Below are positions 24,163 through 36,200 of a stretch of DNA of 64,000 bases, in pieces. Origin of the DNA: Casuarius casuarius (Eukaryota > Chordata > Aves > Casuariiformes > Casuariidae); the NCBI GenBank assembly GCA_003342895.1, contig PTFA01000399.1:62001-126000 (forward strand), in the 5' to 3' direction. The translations under genes were made by a program, and so were the position numbers. The notes below the pieces were generated by a model. The model was not told the origin of the DNA and searched no databases. It saw only the letters and a program-made list of their open reading frames with translations. How positions within the stretch are numbered: position 1 is the stretch's first letter; every line of letters begins with the position of its first letter.

Positions 24163-24910
24163 CTGTGTATAAAAGTTCTTGTAGAAAGCTGACACATTTC
24201 TGATACAGGAATGTAGAGAGAGCTATAACTGAAAAAAGACATGCTTCTGGACAAGCAGTCAAGCTTTCATCCTTATTTGGAATTCATGTCTGTAGAAATT
24301 TAAGTGGTTAAAATAAAGCCAAAGAAGCAGAAAGAACTGTGAAAATTATTAGCCTATATTTATTTTCACAAGCAAAATTGTTATTTGCAGGCTTTCCTGA
24401 ACAATATAAACATTAGCTTAGTTATTTTCATAGTAATGTCTCCTTTCCTATTGCTTATTTACTACTTCAGGTCTTTATCTTTTCATCTCTTCAAAGCCAC
24501 TGGAGTGATTTACAATAGTCTTATCAATTTCATGTGAATGGTCTATGGAATGCTAAGATTTGGTCAAATTCTTTCCCACAAGAGGTTTCAATTTGTTCAT
24601 CATCCCTTCCTGGTATCTGGTTTCGAGACATGATGTGCAGAATTACCTTTAATATCGGTTCTGCAGATACAATGCATTAGCAGAGAAAATTAGACACAAT
24701 TCCTTTTAGATCTGATATGCTGCTGTTGTCTTTAGGTTGTCAGGGTGTCGAATTAATGGCAACTGGAGAAGGTTGCTATGACTTAAGGGATCACTGCAAA
24801 AGGAAAAACAATCCTTTATATCTTTTCTGAGAGAAAAGAAGGCAGCTGTTACATCCCTTTCTTCTATCAAAAAAATCCACATTTTTCTACTCTGTTATAC
24901 TACCAAAAGA
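24163..24910. other. unannotated intergenic or intronic DNA
   Basis: No gene, RNA gene or repeat recognised. Confidence 0.55.
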
Positions 24911-24973
24911 GATGTGTGTTTATATATAGATATGTGTGTGTATATATATATAAACATATATAGGTATATATTT
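24911..24973. repeat. TG/TA microsatellite
   Basis: A degenerate alternating purine-pyrimidine tract (GATGTGTGTTTATATATAG, then TATGTGTGTGTATATATATA) runs for about 60 bases. It is expected to be length-polymorphic. Confidence 0.8.
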
Positions 24974-27514
24974 GTAATTCTTCATGTAAAATTAAAGCAA
25001 ATAGAATTAATGTGGTAACTTCAACTTAAAAAAAAAACCCACAGAAAATACATCATTTTAAGGTTGATAAAATTAAGTTTGTTATGAAGTACAACTATTA
25101 GAAAGCCTGTTTTCCCCAAAACAACCTGAAAAAATATTACATAGATTTCCATTAATTTAGAATCATGTGCGTAGTTATTATATAATCTCATGAATATATA
25201 TCTACAAATGGTGGAAACTGCCTTTTCTGAAAAAACAAAGTAAAACGAAACACATACTTTTTGCTCTATTAAGAATATGATCTGAAAAATAAGTATAAAC
25301 AACTATTTCATAAATAANTATATAAGCATATATATAAAATTTACATATCCCTTAGAAAAAAACGTTGTTTTCCTTAGAATGCACGCTTATAAATGACATG
25401 ATTGTTGAATTTCATCAGAGCAAAATCATTTGTAGAAAAACAATATAAGAGTAACATTCATACAGATAAAAAAAAAAGTTCACAAATGATTCTGGAAGGG
25501 CTGAACAAGTGGTCATGGGTTTCCTATGGGCTAGAGAAGGGATCTTTGCTTAGGCCTTGATTAGGCTGGAAAAGGAATTTAGGGGTCACGAGGCCTGGAT
25601 CTATGATTGTATAACCTGAGTGGCTGAGAACCCTGCACTGGGTGGGAATGCGGAAAGAGAGCAAATGCTACTGAAATCCTTAGGTGGAGATGATAGCTAA
25701 AATACCAGGTCAGATTGCAGATCAATTGACTGCTCTCAATTTGGGCTTAAATCTCTCAGTCTATGTGGAGACCAGTTATTCAGAGTAAGTTTGAGTGTCA
25801 TCTTTTAAGAATGTTTTTAGCAATGTAAATTTGGCGTGAGAGCTTGCTTACATATTCACTTCAGTGTGTATATATTATGAAGTGTAGATGCAATTAAAAT
25901 AAATTAATACATATACACAAACAAATATCTACAGTGACACCTTGTAAGCAATAGTAGTTTTACTCTCCTCTTGGAACACTCTTTGCTTACTGTACACCCC
26001 CTGGAAAAGCCAGAGTAGGTATACAGGCATTGCTATATGTCTAGAAGCTCAGTGGCCTTGGCCTCTGTGCTACTGAATATCCTCCAGAACCCAAAGGCCC
26101 TTCTTTGAAAATATTCTTCCTGGAGCCCAAAAGTCAATGGCCTTAGAGATTGTCAGTTCAGGCACCGAAGCTGAGCTGAACTACTGAATCAGAAAATAAG
26201 GAAAGATTTTGTTTCTTAGGTAACAAGGCCCCACATTGAACGGAACTTTATAGGTCAAAACAAAACTCTCAGATTTCATCTGAAGATTAGTTAAAAGTAC
26301 ATTTTAAGAAGTTCAGATGTAGCATGCTCCACATATGAAGGACTGCAGACTAAACATTCAACCATAGTCTGGTTTAGCTGATGTTTCCAAGGAGTATTCA
26401 GCTGTAGCTATGACATTTGGGGGTAAAACAGCCATGAGCTGACAAAGGCATGGATGACTGAGATAAGTTGCAAGCAAAGGGAAAAGTGGCAATGCTCTGG
26501 CCACACGAAATTGGAGTAAAAGGATTGTCAGCCACTGCTATTAGGTGGATATCAGAAGCACGACTCTGAGATCACCTGCTTTTTACAATGGAGATCTGTA
26601 AACTTTCTTACATGAAAAAGCAAATATTAATTCTGATTATTCCTCAGACTAAACCATCAAATGTAAAGGTACTGTGCTCTAATCACACAATTCCTCCAAA
26701 TGCTAGTTATTAGCTAGATGCAGGGAGAGCCAGCTGGCAATATCACAGGGACTTCGTAAAATAAACAACACTGTTACCAATATCACAAAGCTGCTGCTAT
26801 CAGAAATATCTTGTTTCACACAGTTATCTTTCGCTGAACAGGGCAAGTGCCTGAATAGCCTTTCCATGAGAAAACCACTGAAGGAGGAATATGTTCATCC
26901 CCCCACCCTGATCAACTCTTTAAAAATCTGGCCAGAAGCACAGCAATTTTATCAGCTTCTTAGAGTCAGTTGTATAAAGTGAGTTAAGATGGACAGTAGT
27001 TGAAAGCAGAGATCATGAAAGTTTGATTTTTTTCCATTTCAAAAAGTGTTAGACCTGCCAGAAGAAAATCTGCATCACAGCCAAACTGACAGATAATGAC
27101 GACTCTATCATAATGATGATTTTCTTTTTAAAACAATCTAACACCCTACCAGCTACAACAGTCAGCAAGGAAGTGTGACACTTTGTGTTTCAGATGGTTT
27201 AGAAAGGGTTTCACACTCACATTCTCTGGAGAAAACCTCTAATTAATTGATTATATGATATTCCAGATGGGAGCATTCACCTTTCCTGTAGAATTATTGG
27301 AAAGAATGCAAGATTTATGGAAACAGAAGCATGCAGGTAAGAAGGAGCGTGACTCCAACAGTATCATCAGATTGTGGATGGGGATAACCTCACATTCTCG
27401 TCAGTGCTCCCAGAATTATACCCATTGTGTTCGTTAGCTTTATTCTGATAGCTGTCTGCTGTAAAACTATATAATTTAATAATTATATATATAGCTCAGA
27501 TTAGGGAACTGACT
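24974..27514. other. unannotated AT-rich intergenic or intronic DNA
   Basis: No gene or dispersed repeat is recognised. A 93-codon frame on the minus strand (25021-25302) is AT-driven, rich in F, I and L, and likely spurious. An ambiguous base is at 25318. Confidence 0.5.
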
Positions 27515-27615
27515 GGTATATATGGGCTTAAAATCACCTTGACTGGTTTTTACCTTCTCTCCAGGCAAGTGCTCTTGCTCTTACCACTAAGCTATTATGT
27601 AAAAGGCTATTACAA
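27515..27615 (-). repeat. tRNA-derived SINE relic with A box
   Basis: On the minus strand, AATAGCTTAGTGGTAAGAGC carries an almost ideal Pol III A box (27577-27594) followed by 'ACTTGCCTGGAGAGAAGGT', which resembles the head of the same tRNA-derived family seen at 7.2 kb. The B box is decayed. It is not a functional tRNA: no acceptor stem or anticodon arm can be drawn. Confidence 0.42.
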
Positions 27616-28379
27616 ATACCAGTCATCTTTTGAAACAAAAGAGGGAAAACTACTCAGTTCTCAGGAAGAATAAATGTTGATCCACATCTTTAGGAGATAG
27701 GACCCTGGACTCTGGATCATAAATGAACGGAAATGCTTGAGACCATAATTTTAAGCTCTAGAAAATGCTAGAAGTTCAAACACATCTCCACACATAGAGT
27801 TCATTTTTGGCTAGCTTCAGATAGCTTTCTGCTTAGCGTGTGCTTCTGTCTTTGCCAGGGCCTAGCCCTCCACAGGCACAATAGAGAAAAAATGAGCCCC
27901 TAATTCTGGATTTTAGAACCTGCTGTTGATATCAGGATCCTAAAAGTTAGACTTTACTGGATAACTCACAGTTACTGGAATATTTTATTGAATTGGGCTC
28001 TTAGCTCAAGGATCAAGTCCCCGAAGCTGAAAACAATTAGGAAACACATCTTTTAAAAGGACTGAATCAGGAAAAAGAAATAATCATATAGAGCTTTCTG
28101 AGAATATTTTACTAGACTCCCAAATGCCAGTATTACAACTGAGAAATGGAGATGAAGGCAGCTAGAAAAATTAGAAAAACATGTACAGCAGTTGGAAGAA
28201 AGGAGAAGTTGATTACAACAAATACAGAAGCAAAGAAAATCAGAAGACTGATAAAGGAATTGAAAGGATTCAAGGAGAAAAAAAATTAGCTTAGGGTATG
28301 AAGAACTGGACAGTTTTAAGTAAATTGAAATGAAAATTTTCCTGACAGTGCACAGACTCACTGCTAGAAAGTTATGATT
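27616..28379. other. unannotated DNA left of the CR1 reverse-transcriptase relic
   Basis: No clear identity. The AG-rich segment 28050-28330 may be an older, unrecognisable 5' part of the CR1 element that follows. A 102-codon minus-strand frame here (28053-28361) is the complement of that purine-rich stretch and is likely spurious. Confidence 0.45.
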
Positions 28380-29112
28380 AGACTCACCAGTAATAATGAG
28401 GAAAAGGCAAGAGCGTCTACTAAATATTTCTACTTTGTTTCCTACCAGTCAGAAAAAAAGTATCAGGATTGTTATGAAAAAATTTCTGTTTCAGCAGTAA
28501 TGCAGAAAGAGCAACTACTAAATGTAGATATTTCATCTTTTAGCAATTCTTTGAACAATATCGAACTCCTAGGGGATGACACAAAAATGAACAAGGGTAG
28601 GAAAGAGTAAACAAGAAAATTGGGGTAAATATAGTCATGTTAACCTAAGATCAGTCCTGAGCAAAACAATGGGATGGCTGGTGAAAGACATGATTAATAA
28701 TGAAAAGAGGGAAATATAATTAGTGCCAATCAATGTGGTTTTATGGAAAATAGATCTTGTCAAACTAATTTGATATTTTTGTGAGATTACAAGTTGAGTT
28801 GATAAGGTAATAATGTTGATACAATATACTTAGCTTTCTATAAAACATTTGATTTCATACTACAGAATGCATTGTTTTAGGATACAAAATCAACATGGCA
28901 CACATTATATGGATTAAAAGCTATCTATCTGACAGACCTCAAGATGTAATAATAATAGGAAATAATCAGCAAGTAGTTATATTTTTACTAGGATACTGTA
29001 GGTCATGATCTTGAGCTATTACGTCTGAAAATGTTTATTGATAACATTGGGACAGTACAAAATTAACTTTGAAGCTTACAGGAGATGCAAAGACTGGAAA
29101 GTAAAAAAAAAA
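28380..29112 (+). mobile_element. decayed CR1-family LINE, reverse-transcriptase segment
   Basis: Ordered matches to the CR1 ORF2 nucleotide passage are visible: AATGAGGAAAAGGCAAGAGC with 'AAATATTTCTACTTTGT' (28385-28440, upstream of the palm), 'TCAATGTGGTTTTATGGAAA' and 'TAGATCTTGTCAAACTAATTTG' (28730-28775), 'CTTTCTATAAAACATTTGAT' (28830-28856, the remnant of a D(F/L).KAFD motif), 'GATACAAAATCAACATGG', and 'ATGGATTAAAAGCTATCTATCTGACAGACCTCAAGATGT' (28909-28950, the remnant of the W..WL.DR.Q.V passage). Frameshifts and stops are frequent. An ancient insertion, unable to move. Confidence 0.7.
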
Positions 29113-29198
29113 TACTGGCAGCAGCTTACTGAAGCTATATTTAATTGAAAGTTTGATGTATGTTCTTATTGCACAGTGCTCATATTCTTGGCTCTCTT
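29113..29198. other. spacer between CR1 relic and long ORF
   Basis: Short A-rich then mixed sequence; nothing recognised. Confidence 0.4.
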
Positions 29199-29756
29199 CT
29201 AGCACAAATTTGTCTCAGGTGCATAGCATATACATTGATCTTGTGTCAGAGTTACCTCAGACATAGGATAAATACCACAGTCTTTTTCTGCAGGTAATAT
29301 CAGGCCTGGATATATGGCACAGTTTTCTGCTTGGCACCTTTTCATCACCTCTTGAACAGCCTCCAGGCAGGCAGGAGGGAAGAGGTACAGGATTTGAGAA
29401 ATGTTTTTGGCCCGCTGAATTTGTAGGCACCAGTGGGCCTTGCAAGTCAGCAGGGGACATTTGGCACCTTGGACTGTGTGAAATCTTGGACAGTGTAAGC
29501 CTCTCTGAGCAATATTGAGGCTTACCTGCAAAGTTTGGGAAAGACAACTTCCGTAGAACTTATAATAGCTGTTGAACAGCGCATCTGACAGTGTGCGTCT
29601 AGCACCCAGAAGCTCAACATCTTGCAAAGCCGGGACCACCAACAGAGAATAGAATTTTTTTTTCCCTGGTTGTGTAAAAGATCTTTCCTTTTCTTTCCTG
29701 AGGCGGCAGAGATGTTTGTGGAATCTGCAGCTCCCCTCCAAAAATGTTGGCATCAA
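29199..29756 (-). other. longest open frame in the window (about 184 codons), unrecognised
   Basis: The minus strand stays open from about 29756 to a stop at 29199. The first ATG is at 29753-29751 (the codon before it is TTG), giving about 184 residues. The product is cysteine-rich, has no signal peptide, no clear membrane segment and no family I recognise. A second frame (29257-29547) is also open over the same bases, which argues that low stop density from the higher local GC content explains part of it. No promoter or AATAAA on the minus strand clearly flanks it. It may be chance, a lineage-specific ORF, or a decayed retrocopy. Confidence 0.15.
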
Positions 29757-32700
29757 ACTTGGAACGAGACTTGTGACCGCAAAGAGTGATTCCCCTCAAC
29801 ATTGAATGACTTTGCAATGAATAAATCTAAAATCAAGACTGTACTGATGGAAGTGTGTATGATGGACATCCTCAGATAGTCAGAAATAGAATGCGCTCAC
29901 TCGAATTCTTCATTTTACTATTATGTTTGCTCAAAAAAAAAAAAAATCTCTGGGTATCCAAAGGTCAAGGCGGCCCTAATATCAAGAAGCAGAATTCCTC
30001 CTGATTCCACCACTAGTGGAATCTAGTCACTTTGAACCTTTCTTTAATCTTTGAAAGCTTTTCTTAGCATGCAGTTTTGCTTTTCACAAACTTTGTCTCC
30101 AGAAGGTAGACATGGGCTGGACAGGTTTTGCATCTGAGGCCCTGCTACTGCAGTAGAATGAATTCACTTGCCATTTGGGGGTTTGGCTCTGGACTGAGGC
30201 TCAGAGAAGAATGCGGAAAAGAGAAATGGTTTGAATGTAAGCCTATGTGTTGTTGCAAGCTTGAGGCACTGTATCTGAAATCTTAAGGATTTCAAAACAA
30301 CAAAAATATATAAAAAAAGGAATTACTACTAACTCAGCCATAGGCCAAAAATGAATGATTGCTTCCTTTAAAGTTGATCCTTTCTGCTGAGTACCAACAG
30401 TTCCAGTTTCAAATAAGATGGTTGTAAGTGTCATTGCTCTTTCGACTCTTCAGCTCTGCTTCCCCAAAACTTCCTCCTTTTTGTCCTTCCTCCTCATCCC
30501 ATGATGGAAAACAAGCAGTGAGGTTTATGGCAGGTAGCGACAGAAACACAGTGTTCTCTACCGTCCCTACTCTGTCTAATTATGTGTGTAGCAGCATGAG
30601 TTACCACAGTGAAGGAACGCTTCCTCAGAGGCACAAACATCACTCCAAGGGCCTGAATGGAAAACTTACCTGAAGGAGCTTGTGTTATTTGTTTCTCTCA
30701 GACACTTCTCTTTCCTAGAGGAGCCTGTCTTGTTTGCAGTCTGCTTTACATGTTCTCTTCACACCGCAGAAACTGTGTAAGCTCCATTGGGTGGACAATC
30801 TCCCAGTTCTTTAGAACTCACATCTCCAGCTGGAAGTAGAGACACCACAGTCTTGTCAGGAGATCATTTACTGGCCAGCTTTTCTATGCATGCTGTTGCA
30901 TAGTCTTATCACATGCAACATATTTTGCTGGAGCCAAGATATATCAGTAGGGTTGCACCAGACTTTGATGCTTCCTGATAAGACAAGAATAATTCTGCCA
31001 TTCATTTAAACTCCCTATAATGCAGGCTGCCCTGCTAGGATCCTCGGACACATCTGCCTAGCAAGGGCACAGTTTGCAGCTTTTATCTATTTTACCATGG
31101 TGGCTGGAATCACTTGCTGATTTTGCCCCTGAGACCTGTGGTTACAGGAGACCTCTCTTCAGAGTATTTTCCCCAGGCATGGTAAACGTTTCAGTCACGT
31201 TACAGGATAGGGAAAAGGGCAGGGAGCGTGCCAGGTAACCTTTTCACATAAGCAGCATGTCACTTTGACTGCTGGAGTAAGACAGTGGGAAAGAAAAGAC
31301 TTTGGAGGAGAACAGATGAATTAATTTGCCTGCAACCTTTCCTGAACAGCAGACAAATGTTTATATCTTACCTTATCTCTACATGGCATAAGGATTCTAA
31401 TGAAGACACTCAATTTTTGGAAGTGCTGCAATTGAAGAGTGATGTACATGTTCTCCCTACTTGAAATGTACCATGGCTATTCATATTTGAGATTTTTGGA
31501 AGCCTGGTCACAACTTGACATATCTGGGAAAAGCCAGTGACAGTTTCATTAATGTGTACATCTCCAGAAACTAAGAAATCGTATAGAGTTTTTGCTTAAT
31601 TTAATATTCACCTACATTATCTTTGAAGAATTATCTATGAGAAAAGGGTGATAGGTTGATATAGTAATAACCTGGAAGCCTGAGGCTGTAGCAAGTGACC
31701 AGGATTACATGTTTTCTATTCTACATAATACTCCATCTGATAGTTTGAAATACTGGTCCATTTGTGAAGGCTTTTTGGTTGAAGGAGCTACCAAGATCTG
31801 TTTCTCTGCCTCTGTTTACACCCTGGAGGGTTTCTGAGGGTGTTCTTTGTCTCTGAAATCTCTGCTTCAAAGAAGTACACAAGTCTTCCTTTGAAGCTAC
31901 ACTGGATGTCTCTGGTGTTCTGTTGCATCACATGGGGAAAACTTGGGCAGAAGACGACGATCATCTGAGTTCCTGATATCATACTGTTGCCAAAAAAACA
32001 AACAAAAAAGTGAATGAAATCTTTCAAAGTGTAAAACTGGGGAACTTGAATTTGAGTGAACAGTTTAGATGGCCTCCTTGGTTTCGCCTGCCAGTATACT
32101 ATACACAATTCAAATGTCCAGAATTAGCAGGAAAAAAAAAAGAAATAAAATAAGGAAAACATGAAGGCAGTACGTATTTGGAGAGACAAGGTTGGTACAG
32201 GGAAGAAAAAAGAGAAATTGTGTGATAACTGTTAAGGCTGCAGCATTCTGTGTTAATTTCTTGAACTTGCATCTGTTTTAGTGATGCTTGTATCTTACCT
32301 ACCTGCAGGTAGACCTGGGCAGCCTTTTCTGGCTATCCAGAAACATGCTTATATTGCGTATACTACACCTATAGCTATTTTTGGCAGTTGAACAGTGAGA
32401 TATTATAATAAATGTGAGCATAATAATAAGCAAAATATAAATGAGCATATCTGTATTGTTTGAGAAATAATATATAACCATTGATGGAAAGCAACATGAT
32501 ACATCTGATAAAGAAGGCAAAGTGCAAGTTGTGTAATATGAATATTTTACATTAATATAGTATGACTATATCATATGCTATAAATCAGCATACCGCAACA
32601 GAATTTGCACTGCCATACTGAATTTTTACCTCAGTGTAAGATATGCCCCTAACACATCCTTAACTTCTGCATTTTCTGGATCTTTCTTTAGCACTGTGTT

Positions 32701-34472
32701 CAGTAGAGGTGAGATGCTACAACAATCAAGTAATTTTAATTTTGGCCAAAATCCACCTCCAAAACAGTCAATTTGTTCTGCTGGTATTTGATAATCCTTA
32801 TATTCACTGCTTCTGGGTGTGTGGCTTTTCTTACTGACCTTAGGCAAACATCAGTGCCAAGGCTTGCTTGTGATACAGCATGCACTACCTCTAGGTATTG
32901 TAGATGAGTGAGGTAGCAAATATAAAAGGAAGAAAAGGACCTACTGTAATAGAGCAAGGGAAAAAGGATAATATTAAGAAAGAAGTGAACTGCAGAAGTC
33001 AGGTCAAAAGAGAGGTTACCACAGCCAGAGATAACAGAAGGGGACCCTTTAACTCAGAGTATATAAGGATTATTGAACAGTCTGGCTTTTCAGATGTATA
33101 TTTAAGTATCACAAGAAAAGTGCCTTTGGAACTATTTTTGGAAAGGAGTATATTGAGTTCTGTACCACCTCTCAAAAATCTGTTTGATTGCTTTTTTCAG
33201 TGAACAGAGTACTGCTTGATTGAGCCAACAGGTAAAGATACTGGCAGAAGTGAGGATAATCACTGTTAGCATTGGTGTCAGGGAAGCAGGGTGGCAGCAA
33301 ATAGTAGCAGAACCTTTAGAAACATATAGTGAGAAGTAGAAGGGATATTCTATTAAGTGGGGAAAACATTTTTGCTTCTTCTGTATTTGTGTGCATGTGT
33401 GTGTGTTCTCCAATCATTATTACTGAGCTTGTCTTCAGATCTGTATTTGGGATGGCAGTAAAATATATTTTTTTCCAGTTTTGGAAGTGTGGATGAATGC
33501 CCTTCTCCCATATGTCTAGTATAAGGGGCTCAGAAACTGTATTTGTCGGTTTATACATGATTAGCTCTATTATTTCTTATTACTGTTCAGAATCTTGAGC
33601 TTCTCTTCTTTAGATCAAAAATGAAAATATGGAATACCTATTCCCATTAATAATATGTGTTGCATACTCTTTCAGTTGTTTGTCCACAATTTGGGTAATA
33701 ATCACTCATTTATCTCAAGCATTAAAAGTCTTTGAAAAGTATCTAAAAATGCAGGATTTATAATAAATATGGAGGATCCAACATTTAGGAAAATTTGCTG
33801 TGTACAATAATTTTCTAAAATCATTTCCTTTTCACAGTGAAACATTACTCATTGAATAGAGACCATTTAAGAAAAAAACTTTCTAAGCAGTCAATTGTGA
33901 TGTAGCTAGCAATCAGAAAGCAAGATCTCAGTCATTTCATACTTGTTTTAATTGCTTGCATAGCATGCTTGCAAGATACATGTGGCTAAGTGGTATTGGA
34001 AGGACATTCTTCCACCAGTAGAAGAAGACAAAAGCTTTCTGGTGTTCTTTACAAGCATGAATTTTCTCTAAAGATCACCTGCAACTAAATAAACCTCCAA
34101 CGTAGGCAAGCATGTAAAAGGTTTCAGTTTTCTTGCACTGTGTCAATAAAATCAAAGGATTTAGTTATGCAGTGGATGTAATATTAGATGTCACATAAAA
34201 TTTGTCCGGAGTAGATGAGACTTTCTTTAGTCAAATTTTCTTTCCTAGGTCAATTTCTTAGCCTATCACATCTTAGGGAAATCAGCTCATTTTGTATTGG
34301 CACTGTCCACTTCCAGTGTAATCTGTGAGGTAACCCTATACTAAGGAGAACCCTTGTATCTTAATGAAATGTTTGTCATTACCTCTGCCTCTATTATCAT
34401 ATCACTTGTTGTTGTTTTTCTTTAAATCTCTCAGTTACAAGGTCTGTGAAAAGTAGATTCTAAATGGAACAC
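29757..34472. other. unannotated intergenic or intronic DNA
   Basis: About 4.7 kb without a supported gene. An A14 run lies at about 29933-29946 with AATAAA about 115 bases before it (29819), too far for a normal retrocopy tail. Open frames of 60-106 codons (for example 31788-32108 minus, 32904-33203 plus) have no recognised domain. No CR1 or SINE wording is seen. Confidence 0.5.
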
Positions 34473-34935
34473 TTTTTTTTTTTTTTTCCCCGCAGTACTA
34501 CAGATTCGTATAATGAGACAATTATTTTCTGGTCAGCAACTCTTACCACCTTCACATTCTGTTTAACTTGAAAACCAGCTGGGACTTCAAACTTGTTCTT
34601 AACTTCAGTATCTTGTCATGTACTTGAGTACACTTTGATTGATACAGACACAAAGTTCATGTAACCATACAAGAAAAATGTTACATACTCATGAAAAGAG
34701 AAACAATTGTCATCAACAAGCCCATGTACCTGGTCCAAGATGAATTTACAGATCAAAATGTGTATTTCCTTTTTGATTTTTGACAGAAAGTAGTACTTGA
34801 CAGGTTTCTGGTTCTTCAGAAGTCACTTGATGGCTGGAAAAAGTGACAGCCCTCAGATCGGGATGTGGTGCAACAGGCCACTGTGTTCTTGTTGTACAAA
34901 TCAAAGCTCTCTTTCAAACTTGAGCCCTCTTTTCT
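34473..34935 (-). pseudogene. possible processed retrocopy ending in an A15 tract
   Basis: On the minus strand, an A15 run (34473-34487) follows an open segment reading FEVPAGFQVKQNVKVVRVAD and onward to the tract. Farther upstream another frame reads YYFLSKIKKEIHILICKF and continues open for about 60 codons. The switch of frame and the in-frame stop between them would fit a decayed processed copy of an unknown gene. Against this: no AATAAA precedes the A-run and I could not find target-site repeats. Read on the plus strand the same place is a T15-CCCCGCAG that mimics a splice acceptor. The source gene is not recognised. Confidence 0.2.
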
Positions 34936-35268
34936 GAGGTAGAAAATGCATGGGGGAAAAAGGATTGCTAACCTTTAAGCATCACAGATGAATGTTAAAT
35001 ATTCAGGTTTCGCTTCACTGTGCAAGGGTATTAGGCTGCCAAAGTTGGTCTGAATATCTTTCAAGAGATAGTAAGGAGGAGGATGCTTTTTGTATATAAT
35101 AATTTATTGTTAGCAGCATATTCAGTTTATCAAAGATTTCTTTGACAATTTTGATTGAATATTTAAATAATGTTTGCAATTTATCTGAATTAAAAATGGA
35201 GAAACTTTTCTTACATACCTCTGTCTTTTTTGAAATATACCGTTTATTCAAAAGGCAGGTAAAATTTT

Positions 35269-35302
35269 AAAAATTATAAGATAAAAATTATAAGATAAAA
35301 AT
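35269..35302. repeat. 14-bp tandem repeat, 2.4 copies
   Basis: AAAAATTATAAGAT occurs at 35269-35282 and 35283-35296 with a partial third copy to 35302, without mismatch. Confidence 0.85.
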
Positions 35303-35560
35303 GGTTATTCCTTTCCAAGGTTAAATGTGGGCTCTTTTTGTGTGTGTGTATGAAAAAGTAAAGTTTTAACATGTTTTAATAGACTTTTTTGTTATAGGAA
35401 TGGTAATAAAAATAGCCTAGCATTTCACATCAATTTTTTGAGAAGTTTCAAGCATTGCTGAATAACATTTAGCTAACATTTTAAATCAAAGCTATAGACA
35501 TGGATACTAATTCTACGTGACCTTAAGTCCTTTTTTATTTTCATACAGGTATCCTCTAAT

Positions 35561-35587
35561 AAAAAAAATAAAAATAAATAAATAAAG
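35561..35587. repeat. (AAAT)n simple repeat
   Basis: A-rich run grading into AAATAAATAAATAAA. Low complexity; may be the poly(A)-like end of an unrecognised element. Confidence 0.75.
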
Positions 35588-36054
35588 CCACTAGATCAAT
35601 TCTAATTAACATAAAAGAAAATAATTTTCTATTTCCTTGATCTAATGTATCATTTAAATAAAAAAGTGTTGGATTTTGTGCTTTGAAATTTGTTATATTT
35701 GGATGTCAAAATGTCAAAATGTTCTGATATACAGTGGCGGTTGGGAAAGAGGTGTTGCACAGTACACAAATCACACTTGGCTTCAGCTGCTGATAGTTCC
35801 TACTGTTGATTTATGATTTAATAGACAGACAAAATAAAAGATATTTATGGTATATGGACCAGGTATCTGAGCATGACATGGTATAGCACTGTGGCTGTCT
35901 AGGAACCCTCAGGTTGCTTGGAGTCACCAAATGCAGATGACGATCCCAGGCCATAGAATCGCTGTCATCCTCTCTCTGACCCAATGAACTTTATGTTTAT
36001 TACATAAAGCAGAGCAGCAGCAACAAGATAGACTGCTGCAGCCAAAGCTGGAAA

Positions 36055-36200
36055 GCCCTACATCCTGATAGCTAACATACTGTCTTCGTAAGAGAGACCT
36101 GGATTTAAATCAAAATGAAGAAGAATGGGAACATATCCTAGTATGTTAAGTAGCAAGCTACTGGGTATTAGGCAAGGTGCCTTTCTCTTGTGCAAAGCCC
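36055..36200 (+). repeat. tRNA-derived SINE relic, third copy
   Basis: The order 'CTGATAGCTAACATACTGTC', 'AGAGAGACCTGGATTTAAATC' (B-box-like GGATTTAAATC at 36101-36111) and then 'AAGCTACTGGGTATTAGGC' follows the same layout as the copies at 7.2 and 27.5 kb, including the mirrored 'accactgggctatt' end. Strongly decayed. Confidence 0.4.

Larger units (their letters stand above)
34936..36054. other. unannotated AT-rich DNA with simple repeats
   Basis: No supported gene. Contains the 14-bp tandem at 35269-35302 and an (AAAT)n run at 35561-35587. Confidence 0.55.

Noticed and set aside
27577..27594. A-box match as a functional tRNA gene
   Set aside because: No cloverleaf, anticodon arm or intact B box can be drawn; SINE relic is the better reading.
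29933..29946. A14 run as the tail of a plus-strand retrocopy
   Set aside because: AATAAA lies about 115 bases upstream, no protein-like frame precedes it on the plus strand and no target-site repeat was seen.
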